Below, one piece after another: positions 10,269-21,200 of a stretch of 22,608 nt of DNA (the stretch's first letter is position 1; every line of letters begins with the position of its first letter). The stretch is from Bigelowiella natans CCMP2755 (lineage: Eukaryota > Cercozoa > Chlorarachniophyceae). Below the pieces are notes generated by a model. That model made no database searches. It worked only from the letters and a program-made list of their open reading frames with translations, and was not told where the DNA came from. Position numbers and translations under genes: made by a program. Where the stretch lies: contig ADNK01002568.1 in the NCBI GenBank assembly GCA_000320545.1, forward strand, positions 1-22,608, written 5' to 3'.

Positions 10269-10274
10269 TTTATT
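10269..10274 (-). terminator. AATAAA poly(A) signal of the LIM gene
   Basis: TTTATT on the plus strand reads AATAAA on the minus strand, about 46 nt downstream of the LIM-gene stop at 10320-10322. Confidence 0.55.
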
Positions 10275-10319
10275 CATTATGGAAATGTTTTATTCATATG
10301 AAAATGCTTATCAAATCGG

Positions 10320-12062
10320 TTAAATATCAACCTTAGGACCAAATTTTTTGCCGTAACACCTAGATGCAGCAAACAATACATTAAGATGATTCGCCTCCAA
10401 TATATCACTAAGAACATATTAGAGAAGGATGAAGCGCGTGTTTAGTGATGTCGTACGCTCTACAGAAGATGTCGCCTGTCAAAGAAGTAGGAAAAGAAAC
10501 AGAAATATATAAGATTAGGAGGTGGATGGTCGTTGACGCTATAATTGTGAGCAGCACTTATTATTCACATTCATGTATTACCCTCCGCCTCAGTGATGTT
10601 GTTGGAACTGAGGCCTTTGTTACATTCTTTACATCGAAGACACGCCTTATGCCATGTGAACCCTGCTGCGAGTGCCTTCTCGGCATGGTACACAGATTTT
10701 CCACATCTTTTACACTTTGGCGCCCCGCCGAACCGATTTTTTTTTTTCTTCGTTTTTACTTTACCCTCGTTCACACTTCCCACTGACAGCTTGCTGAACT
10801 GTACACGAAGAAACAGCCGCGTCAATTGGTGAGAAGATCGGTAATAATATGGTTACCGTAGAAACGGGAGCCTTAACCACAGCGAGCCGTTCTCCGCAAC
10901 TCGTGCAAAATTTAGCACCCGGCTGCATGATATCATGATTAAGCCACAACAAAACTAATTTCAGTTCCATCAGTTTTATCACCACCTGAATAGCCGCTGC
11001 ACAGCTGGGACAGCCAGATCCGCCGCTTGGTTTTGGGGAGGTCACAACCGGTTTGGGCTCTCCCTGAATAATATACGTTGTTTTCTACTGTACGTGTGCA
11101 TGATATGGTGGAGGGAGAGGGCAGGTAAAATTAGGAGCAGACTTCTTAATGAATAAGAGTACCTTCGATCCACATTCAGTGCAGAATTTTCCAGATATCT
11201 CAACATTGCATCTTTCAAAATATCAATCCCTCTTCATTCGATATGCATCAAATCTATGAAGATGTTCCTACTTTTTGCAGAACAGGGTCGAAGATTCAGC
11301 TAGTTTCTTTTCAGGCTTCGCAGCAGGTTTCTCAACAGGCTTCGATGGTTTGGATGAAGGAATCTATCGGTTATATTGCTCGAATTACTTCATGGGAGTG
11401 AGACTTCTACCATATTCATCGTTACTGTGAACAATGTGTATTGCGTCTGTATTCTGTGTATGTGTACGTCAATGTCTTACCACTTTTTCGCTCATCTGCA
11501 GGATACCTGCACCGCCGCCGAAGCCATAGCCCTATCAGGAGTTTGTTTATGTCTTGGTCATCACTCATTTTTGCATCCCGTGTATATCAGTAATGAGATA
11601 ATGGCGCATTCCAAACCTTTGGTCCAAAACTCTTGCCATGGCATGCTTTACACCAAATCTCATTTTCCTGTGATGCAGCAAAGATGCCATTTGAATTATC
11701 AGACAACAAATAACATTTCATAAAATATTTCCTTCGTAAGTTGATTTGTACTACCGCGTCTAAAGCATTTCCTGAATACAACCCAGTTTTGCAGCCCTTA
11801 CATGTCATACATTTTTTGTGGTAGATTCTCCCAGCGCATAACACCTGGCATCACAATGTGAAAAACTGGAAAGATTGCAGGAATAATCGAAGAACCTTCT
11901 CGACAGCATAAACTGACTTTGCACACCTGTTTTGACGTATACACTGTCACACAGCTGTCGGTGCTTGTTCGTAACCGTTGATATCGCAACCATGCATCGC
12001 AGGACAAAACACAAAGCTCTCGAGGACCTCGCACACTTTGGCGCGCCTCCGAACTTGGGCAT
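10320..12062 (-). CDS. LIM - zinc ribbon - zinc ribbon - LIM protein, 12 exons, about 260 aa
   Basis: Zinc-binding scaffold-type protein related to cysteine-rich (CRP/CRIP) LIM proteins. Such proteins usually act in protein-protein contacts at the cytoskeleton or in the nucleus. Exons: 12062-12028, 11926-11896, 11844-11755, 11667-11617, 11531-11507, 11363-11272, 11211-11163, 11063-10986, 10922-10857, 10789-10582, 10475-10457, 10359-10320 (TAA). LIM1 begins [20 protein letters not shown], continues with [14 protein letters not shown] and ends with [14 protein letters not shown] Gly-rich GYGFGGGA follows. Two zinc ribbons come next: FCKKC...FCTECGSK and [23 protein letters not shown]2 runs from [20 protein letters not shown] through [10 protein letters not shown] to [16 protein letters not shown]. 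All LIM zinc ligands I can place are present. The junction 11507/11363 is out of phase by one base: exon 11531-11507 ends in phase 1 but the next opens in phase 0, so a small exon may be missing. Confidence 0.9.
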
Positions 12063-13343
12063 TAATCTCTAGATAGGAAACCGTTCCCCGAAAACAAAGC
12101 AAAAATTGAGACTGAGAGTCAAATCGATGAAGGAGAGGGAGACAGGCGAGCCCAAACGATACTCTCGCTCGTTTGCTTCAGTTTCAGTGATAAGGCAACG
12201 CGATATGGTGTTTTTCATGTCGCAGTAATAAAAGACATGGGGTTACTTCCCCATATAATCATCGACCAAAACACGCCTGCGACTGGGATTTGACCGGGGA
12301 AAAGCGTCCGAGCGGCACGCGCCACCTTACCTCCGATCCTCCTTTTCCGCTCAAAGCCGAACTTAGTGACCGCTGGAATTTTGGAAAATAAGAATGGGGT
12401 ACTTGCTTCCTAGCCCTGCGCCTGCCGATTCTTGAAGCCGCGAGTAAAAGTCTGCCTTTGTTTCCGGAACTTCGGAACCTCCATGTACAGAGCGCGCTCT
12501 TCCCTACCATTCTTTGAACGTGCGCAGGACAGCTCCAGGAGGCTTCGCCAGTCCTTCCAACAAACCAAACATGACCCATTCCAGCAGATGCCAAGAAGTA
12601 ATTAGCATCCCCTCTCTACCGCAACTACATCCAACTCTGACGCGCTCTCTTGGATTCTACAGATCTAGGACGAGCAACAGACCATTCCTCCGTGTTGAAA
12701 AATTTGCGATCATAAAGAATGATGCTGAAATCATGGAGACGAAAATGGATGAGAAGCTACCTCGGATGGCGGTTGCAGCATAGCACATGTAATCAGAAAG
12801 GAATTAATTTTTACGGAACCTGAATCATAGAAGATTGTGTGCCGGATTTGAGTAGTCTGGTTCACAAGCTGTTTGAGTTACGTTGACATAGTCAGTTCGT
12901 TAATTAGCTGAGAAAACTACGGTACTGTTACTTGAAATTTGATAGGGATTCAACAAAGTTACAAGTAAATTTCAGCATTTAAAAAGATATGTACATGTAA
13001 AGAAAGTTCTCGTTTTTCGATGGATAACATCGCACATCTTCGCTCAACAGCAGCAGAACATGACACATTGCGGTCGGTCGCAGCATCTAGGCATGCCCCG
13101 TCTAGCAGTGCTGTTTCTACTTCATTACTAGACTGGCATGCGAACTCCGTAGCTATGAATTAATTTATACTAAGTCTTCTAATGTATTATTGTTGCGCAC
13201 ATTACTTTTTCACAAGTAACAGTAGATGAGCACAAATGCATTCTAGTGTTGTTGGATGGAATTGTTCTACAGTCTAGAGTTGTTGACATTGTTAGATTGC
13301 CATTCATCATGCACGGCTATCACGCCATGAATCGCTTAATATG
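12063..13343. other. Intergenic stretch between the LIM gene 5' end and the unknown gene 3' end
   Basis: No exon is supported. Frames at 12259-12594 (minus) and 12514-12783 (plus) overlap each other and show no domain. The region should include the LIM promoter. A small perfect inverted repeat (ATGGGG, six-base loop, CCCCAT) lies at 12237-12254. A B-box-like GGTCAAATCCC occurs on the minus strand near 12280-12295, without a foldable tRNA around it. Confidence 0.5.
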
Positions 13344-14937
13344 TCATGGATAGAATGTCCTGCTGCGTTCCAACCACTTGGATTTGGGGGATAGATGAGA
13401 CGATGCCTTGTAGAGGTTGTGTCCTTAAGGCTACTGCTATCATTATGTGGACAATTATCACTATCATTAACATTCTTCCTAGTTTTCACCACATCATTAT
13501 GATTTCCAATCTCCTTCTTGTCTTTACTAGTTTCTGTTTCCTTCATCTTTCTTCTCCTCTTCTGCTGTTGTCTTGGTACTTTAGTCTCTTCGCCAGCTGG
13601 ATGCCTTGTGGTGAAAAAGAAGGATAGAGGAGGATTGTTCAAAAAATTAGTACCTAGTGGGTAGAATTACACTACACAGTACTATGGAGATAGATAGGTA
13701 GTGAGAGAGAGCGAGAGAGGGGGGGGGAGACAGAGAGAGGGAGAGAGAGAGAATAGAAATTACAATATATTGCACACTTACCATGGGACAAATGCCTCGT
13801 TTCTAATGGATGCGAAGCGTCCTAAAGGCAAATCGCCATCAGCACATCCCGCACTCTCGATCTTGTAGTGTCGCAGCCGCCGTTCGGCCTCACGGATTAA
13901 ATTGCGCCAAAAACTGCAAAGGGACAGCGTCAACAAGAGGAACGCATAAAACTTAAACACTCACAAACACACATGTCACTATTGAAATAGGTATAATTAT
14001 GGTTTTCAGCTTACAACACGCTGCACCACCTGCCAGAGCGCTCATACTCTTTCGATAGCCAGAAGTTATGGACCTCGCTTGGGGGAGCCAAGTCAGCCAT
14101 TGGACCGCCAATTGCCCCTCCAATGCCTGCACATTCGAAACCGTGATTCAAAGTGTAATGTGTGATTTTGAATCGCATATAGGATTTGTAAGGTATATCC
14201 CTCTCTACCCCACTGGCCGTATTCTTCACAATAACCGAACTCCGTGAAATTGGAAAATTGTTATGATCCAATCATAGTTCATATTTCACCTTCGCCGGCA
14301 GCTTCGGCCGGGGCTGCGGAGTCGTATTTTTCAGAGTGCTTGAATACATAGAGAGTGATCTCACGCCCTGAAAATAGGCAATGGAAAGGGGTAAATGAAT
14401 ATTAGGTAGATTATACAAATAATGCAAAAAGCAAAAATTGGGAAGTCAAAAGACGAGATGCCCTCTCTCTTGAAGGTTTGCTGTTTTTTATTTATTCCCT
14501 TTTATTCTACCTCGTTGGGTATCAGGCCATTTACCGTCTCCAAGAGCCTCGGCAACAGTCACCTGATTATGTCGACATACTGTCGGATTCATGGTTTACC
14601 ATACATCATGTTGATACAGCTATAGTTACCCTACCTTTATCCCAAATTCGCAAGCATGGTCAAGGAAAACAGCACAGAGAATATCCCACGCCAACCCGAG
14701 GTTTTTAAGATCCCTGGTCAATTTTAATCTCAGGATATGATATACGACATCATCAAAATTTATTCCGACTTTTTGATGGAGAAATGGATCTTCCAGTCTG
14801 GCGTTGTGTGCCCGTGTGCATTTTGAGCTAGCCAGTAGACGCGACACCTCTCCGTGCAAACTAGTTTTTAAAAGGATAAAGCACATGCTGTAAGACATGC
14901 TTCGGGTGCTGTTGAGTGTGCTTTAAAAGTATGTGTA

Positions 14938-15026
<89 letters not shown>

Positions 15027-15405
15027 ATACCTCGGTTGAAGCCTCCTGTACAAAGTCTGTGGTAATTTATAGTACGATACGCGCGAAGAGATTCTGTTGG
15101 CATTGCATACCTAAAGAATGTCATTAATGAATAAAAGAACCATATATTTTTTGCATGTAACAATAATGCAACAAATGCAATGCATTTCACCTGTCCTTTA
15201 TTGCCGAGTCAAACGAGAAAGGGTGCTCTTTCGGCAGCTTGCCCCCCGGATACACCACGCGCTCAAAGAGCGGAGCATATCCTAAGGGAAACTGCTTTTT
15301 GTGACGCAGCCCGATCTTGATAGGTGACTTATGCGCCTTCGTATCTCCTGAGCATGTCTCGGAGGATAGCCTCTTCTTGTCATACCAAGATTCGGAAACC
15401 GACAT
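13344..15405 (-). CDS. Conserved-looking protein of unknown function, multi-exon
   Basis: I do not recognise this protein. Exons in phase from ATG at 15405: 15405-15191, 15110-15031, 14860-14770, 14713-14635, 14562-14511, 14367-14290. Likely further exons are 14223-14209, 14126-14074, 13913-13782 and a final 13359-13344 ending in TGA. Distinctive segments are FPLGYAPLFERVVYPGG, VYWLAQNAHGHTTPDWKIHF, LAWDILCAVFLDHACEFGIK, DGKWPDTQRGREITLYVFKH, FWRNLIREAERRLRHYKIES and DGDLPLGRFASIRNEAFVP. The balanced composition, Trp and His-Gly-His-rich motifs and consistent phase across six introns argue for a real globular, soluble protein. No signal peptide or membrane segment was seen. The part between 14290 and 13913 is uncertain: exon 14126-14074 leaves phase 0, whereas the next strong exon needs phase 2. 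Total length would be near 300 residues. Introns hold one long GT/GA microsatellite and a short GA-rich tract. Confidence 0.72.
13700..13753. repeat. Imperfect (GA)n with poly-G
   Basis: GA-rich tract with a run of nine G, in the last intron of the unknown gene (on the minus strand a CT-rich tract). Confidence 0.8.
14939..15025. repeat. (GT)n-(GA)n compound microsatellite
   Basis: About 10 GT units followed by about 34 GA units. The GA end lies five bases from the exon boundary at 15031, so on the minus strand the donor GTATAG runs straight into the CT repeat. Confidence 0.95.
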
Positions 15406-16205
15406 TGGAGTGATGGAGTGTGACGAGAGCGTGGTCCAATTTTCCGGAAGCTTCTCATAAATTTCTCAGCGAGAAGCTTGATTCTCTGAAACGCTGGAGG
15501 AAAAGCAAGTGCGACACATGCAATCTTGTTGTCGCAGCTCATCATTTCACTTCGTCTTTAGCACAGAAATTGAACATCGAACATTTAAACTTCGCATATC
15601 ATTGTTGCGAAAACTGCAAGTGAACCCCGTACAATAACTAATCTGGTGGCGACACTGGAAGGAAAAACTTCTTAAATTCTTTCCCCAAAAACCTCTAATG
15701 CAGAAGGCCAAGCTTTGATCTCGGCGTTTCGCCAGGAAGCGACATGCGAAGTGCCCATGACGACACAAGAAATGGGTTCCATTTCTCTTTTCGGACAAAT
15801 ACAATAAATCGAGGGAGGTATCAACTCTCTCCTCCCCCTCCTGCATTCTGAGAAGTCGCCGTAAGGTTGGATCTTCTGTTTACTTTGTGATTTCCAAGGT
15901 CCAGAGTTCATTTGCCCTCCATTGTTGCCTTCTCAACGGGTGCCCACAGGTCCCCGGATGTGCAAGACATAAGAAACAACCTATGGCACGATAGTTGTTA
16001 TTTTAAACAATGAAACGTCGGGGTTCCTGCGCAGGGGCCAAGTCAAGCCAAGTAAGGGTAATGACCAAATATTCTCGGAAGTTTCATTTCAAACAAAGTT
16101 ACTCACCTCATTGATGATGCCTTGTATATTGGTCACCGCTTGTGTTTGGGCTTCTGGTTTCATTTGGTTCATATACTCTCATCTTGGGGGTGATGATAGA
16201 CGCAC
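15406..16205. promoter_or_regulatory. Divergent intergenic region, unknown gene (-) / channel (+)
   Basis: The two starts face away from each other across 800 bp. Minus-strand frames at 15547-15911 have no recognisable domain and no matching splice chain. The region must include the promoters of both genes unless there are upstream non-coding exons. Confidence 0.4.
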
Positions 16206-16593
16206 ATGATTTCTGAGCATTCGTGTTCTCCACCACACATGAGAACCCTTTCTATTGGATCAATAAACTCCATTGGGACAAGAATGGCATTGGAGGAGGA
16301 GAAAAAAGAAACTCCTTCTGAAATTGCTCCCTCCTCCAACCAATCCGTTGATTCTTCCACGAATCCACCCTCATCCACATCGGACAGGAGGAAGAATGCT
16401 TCTTCCCTGACAAATGATAAAAAATCTGACATAATATTCAAGGCTGTGAAGCTTCCCCACGATGATCTGCTCTTCCGAACGGTAGGGATTCTAATGTAAC
16501 AAAAACTCATATCTATTTCGATTTTATTCAGACGTGCAGCATCTTTATATATGCTCAATATATCTATCTCACCATATGTATCTCACTGTTTCC

Positions 16594-16638
<45 letters not shown>

Positions 16639-16641
16639 CGT

Positions 16642-16684
<43 letters not shown>

Positions 16685-17612
16685 TCCCCCTCTCTGTACT
16701 TCCTTCCTCGCTGCTATCGTAATACGTTGTTGCAATCAGCTCTATCGTGGGCACCCCCACTACAAGAAGGGCGCCGCTTTCGCTAAGAAGTAAGTTTATG
16801 CACCACAGGGAACTCGTTGAACGCAAATTCTAACCATCTCTTTGACAACACTCTACATTTCAGCCAATTCCAGCAGCGATCTCTGCTAAGCAAAAGACAA
16901 TTAAATGTACAGCCAATCTAAGATAATACCTTTCGCACAAAAATCATGCGCACAAAATCGCCTCTAAAAGCAATATTGCAATGACCTTAATGGCGTTCTT
17001 TCTTCACAGGAGGAATTATCCAAAGCTCCTGAGCCGATGCCTTCAAATTGGTTCCATAAAATCTGTTGGTACGTCTCCCATGTTGCATGTGGGGGGGGGG
17101 GGGGGGGCGGGCGGGCGGGCGGGCGGGCATGCATAAGTGCCACGTCTCTTTCTTCAGGAGAGATAATCTATACAGTTGTATCTTCAAGTCGGTTTAAATG
17201 TTCATTATTTCGAAAGGTGGATTCGGTGGAAAATCGTCGTGACGAAGTGGTTTGACGGCTTTATCATAGCGATGATTCTCGTGAATTGCTTCTTCATATC
17301 GCTGAACAGTCCGCCTAGAGAGAAGGTAAGTCTTGAGACTATAAAATGTGCGCGTCGTATGGAAAGGAAGATTATGCCCCTCGAAAAGAAAATCTCTGAC
17401 CGTTTTTCTTATTATAAACTGCAGCTGATAGATGATTAGAGTTGTTGGATGATCGTGTCGCCATCGTGATGATTTGTCAGAGCCATTGGACCAATCGTCT
17501 CTCCGAAGAGGCGGAGCCGTATTTCGCCGCCATTTTCCTGATGGAGATGGTGCTGAAGTTCATCGGTCTTGGATTCATCAGAAGGTCTGCAATATCACAC
17601 ACACACACACCC

Positions 17613-17647
<35 letters not shown>

Positions 17648-18158
17648 CTACTAGAAGTGCGATGACAGCATGGTGGTTAGAAGAGTAGCAAATATTGGAA
17701 AATAGGATCTTACCTGGTGATGATGATGATGATGATGATGACGAGCAAATCTGACATCTCATATCTGTTTTTTTTTTTTTTTTTAAATCAGAACAAGAGA
17801 CACGAAAGGACTGGATGAAGACTACTATGAAAAGCTGCCAGACGGCTATTTTCGATCGACATGGAATATCATGGATTTCTGCATCGTGGTTTTGTCGTTG
17901 GTGGCCCTGCTCAGCGCAGGTCAGGATAGGATGCAACGAACCTCTCTCCCCTCTTTTGCTGCTCTTGAAGAAAGTAGATATGACTGTTGTTCTTACAATG
18001 TTTTCTCGTCGTTGTATTGCTCGTGATTAGGGTCCGCGAAAATCGCCTTTTTGCGTCTCATTCGAGTCTTCCGTCCTCTGAGGGCAGTGAACCGCTGGAA
18101 GTCGCTGAAGCTCATTGTCAACACGATGGTATATTTTAGTTGTAGTATCAATAGAGTG

Positions 18159-18229
<71 letters not shown>

Positions 18230-21200
18230 TGAAATTTCATTCTTCAATTTATTCTGTCGCACCCACCAACCTAGTCATCCAAACGAACTTTGACAAATGC
18301 GCGTGTACACACACACACACACACTCATACGCATGCATTTGTTTGGTGGCTTCCAAGCCCAATATTGCCTCATTGTCGCGTGTGCATTGATCATCGTTTT
18401 TGTTTCCTTCTGCTCTTGTCCAGCTGACTTCTATCGTTGCTGTGGGAAGAATCATAATATTCATGACGACAATGGTCTTTGTTTTCAGCGTCATGGTAAT
18501 GGACGACGACGATGATGATGATGATGACGATGATGATAGTGATGATGATAGTGATAATGACGATGATGATGCTACATAGTGTCACTGCTGAAGAGTTTTA
18601 GGCCAAATCTCGAATAGCGCATTATGCGACCAAATATATTTATAATCATCTTCTTCTTTTTCGTTGTCGTGATCATCCATCCATCCATCCACCCATCCAT
18701 TCATATCCATATACATCCAAACCATACATGCACCCAAAAGGGCGTCCGATTGTTCCAAGGAGTCTTGCATCAGCGCTGTTATGACGACGTCACCGGTATG
18801 ACCGAACAAGAGCGAAACGGGACGATGAGAGTGATTGTGGTTATAGAAGAAGACGGTGAGGAGGAGGAGGACGACGATGATGATGATATGAAATGTCCAC
18901 CAAAAACATCCGACAAGGATGCAACGGAAGAGGACATCTAACGAAAAGTGTACCGTGTGCTGCAGGCGATCTTCTCGACGATGGCGAGCGCATCTGCACG
19001 TTTAGCTCGGGGCTCTATAAATGCCCATCCGGTGAGGCAGAAAGACGAAATAGTGATATGCGTAGAATATATGATGATGATGATGACGATGGTGATTCGC
19101 TTTTGAAAAGAAAAGAAAATGGCAAAAAAATAGCACTTGAACTTGGCCATTTGCACACGACGTCCACAATAAGCACACCGTGCTTGACCGGCAATCAATC
19201 CATTTTATCAACTTTGAAGAGTTGTTCACTCGAATCCGAACTTAAATCTGTCTTCTGTTGCGGGGTGTTTGTTCCCCTCTCTTTCTCTCTTTCTCTCCCC
19301 CCCTCCGCCTTCCCCCCCCCCCTCAGGATTTACGTGTCGCGCGGATGAAGCAAATCCAAACTTTGGTCTCATGTCATTCGATATCGTCTACAACGCAGCG
19401 TTCCAAGTAATAACAAAAAGCCCAAGGCACATTAACAAGCATGCGGTGTTGCTCTGCCTTGCTGACCGCGACCTGTAAAAATGTGCAAAATGGCGTGCCT
19501 TGCGTAGGTTTTCCAGTCGATACAGGGCGAAGGAAACTTCGATATCTTATACAATTTGCAGGATGGGTAATACTAAGAGGAGAAGGAGGAGGAGGAGGAG
19601 GAGGAGGAGGAGGCTGCTGTTACTGATGCATGTCTGTATGCATGATGGAAAGCATTGTGTTTCGAGTATGCGCGCCCCTCCTTTATATAAGTGGTGTGGT
19701 GTGTGTGTGTGTGTGTATGTGTGCGCGCGCGCATGGGTCTGATTTCCTTCACTAAATGTTCTCTGCTATCCTCAGATATTCGCCGTGGTCGTGGATATAC
19801 TTCGCGTTAATCTTCATCCTCCTTACGGTAGCAAGGGGATAACCCACATCGCCTCTCCTCTCCCTTATTCCTTCTTCTCCCTACCACCCTAAACATTGAC
19901 CCCCCCCCCCACCACCACGCGCCATTTAAACATACCTTCCGCTGTCGTCATCATCACCACCCTCATCTTCATCATCATGATCAGGTCGTGAGTATGAACA
20001 TCCTGATGGCTGCGATCGAAGACAGCTACAAAAACGAGAAGGAAACGGATGTAAACAAAACATAAGCGACTTATCTCACGCGCCCAACTCTAAAGTTGTC
20101 GTTATTCTTCATTGTTCTTCATTGAAGTTATCTTCGTCGCGATGAAAATTCCCGCCTCCTCCGTAGATTTTGTCCGTACGTTTCCTGATTTGCATATTTT
20201 CTGGACCTCCTCCTCCTCCTCCACCACCTCCTCCTCTACGCATTCAGAGATCCTTTCTTGAATTGAGCGCGAACATGGACAAAGAGGAACGGTGAGAAAC
20301 GTCGTCGTTAACACATAATAATAACAACCACTAGGCTGAGAGACAAACACAAACAACGGGGGGGGGGGGAGGGGGGGGAGGAGGGTTAGGGGGCGAGATC
20401 CCCAAAGGCGACAGCATACTCATTCGTCGTTGAATCATCATCATGTTGCTGTGGTATTATTACGTGAACGATGCGACATGCCAATCATCATCGTCGTCAT
20501 CGTTATCATCGTTATCATCGTCATCATCATCGTCGTCGCAGGGACCGCTACATCTGGACGTTATACTACGGGATTCAATGGCTGCAAAAGGAAGTATGAA
20601 GATCAAAAGGAGAGGATAATGATGATGATGATGATGATGACGAGTCATCAACACAAATAGTCGATTCTCGACGTTTCTTACTTTTGACGTCTCTGAGGAT
20701 ACTGATGGTTTTCGTCCCTCAAAAGGGCGTTTGAACGTAGAGCCTTCACTTGAGAAATCGTCAATTAACAGTGCTCTGGCTTATTCTGATTCTCATCGTT
20801 GTTGTTTACCACCACCATCCATTATTCTGTGCCTCTCACGTCGCTGTCTTGTAATTGTGGTCGCGCACGCTCGCGCGCGTGTGTTTGTGTATAGGTTGAG
20901 AGGTCGGCCTTGGAGGCGAATAAGCAATTTCTGGAACGTTTCCCAGATGCCCGAACGAATGAGCTACCTTTAAAGTCAGCGATGTATCGAGGTCGGCCCT
21001 CAGAGATTTCTCCTTTCTTTCTCTCCCTCCCCCCCCTCTCTCTCCTCTCCTCTCTCTCTCTTCTCGCTCTCCCTCCCTCCCTCTTTATTTCCAATTTTCG
21101 CCTCTCCCGTCTAGAAAGCACGCCGAGCACTCAAATCGCAACTGCGCGCACAGCACGTAGTTTCTATCGAAGGCGTGTGAATGAAGTGACTTACCGTTCT

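Larger units (their letters stand above)
9370..10319. other. Intergenic region between convergent DENR and LIM genes
   Basis: About 950 bp with no supported exon. Short open frames on both strands (9426-9796, 9944-10247) have no recognisable domain. It holds a CT microsatellite (9889-9930) and two poly(A)-like hexamers on opposite strands near 10253-10274. Confidence 0.55.

Noticed and set aside
12237-12254. Perfect six-base inverted repeat ATGGGG/CCCCAT
   Set aside because: Too short to call a terminator or element. Expected by chance at this scale.
12280-12345. tRNA-like B-box (GGTCAAATCCC on the minus strand)
   Set aside because: The flanks do not form a T-stem, anticodon arm or acceptor stem. 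It could be a tRNA-derived SINE relic, but the evidence is too thin.
12259-12783. Overlapping frames of 111 (minus) and 89 (plus) codons
   Set aside because: Arg/Ser-rich with no recognisable motif, and no supporting exon chain.
15547-15911. Minus-strand frames upstream of the unknown gene
   Set aside because: No domain, and no acceptor/donor pair joining them to the ATG at 15405, which has a good start of its own.
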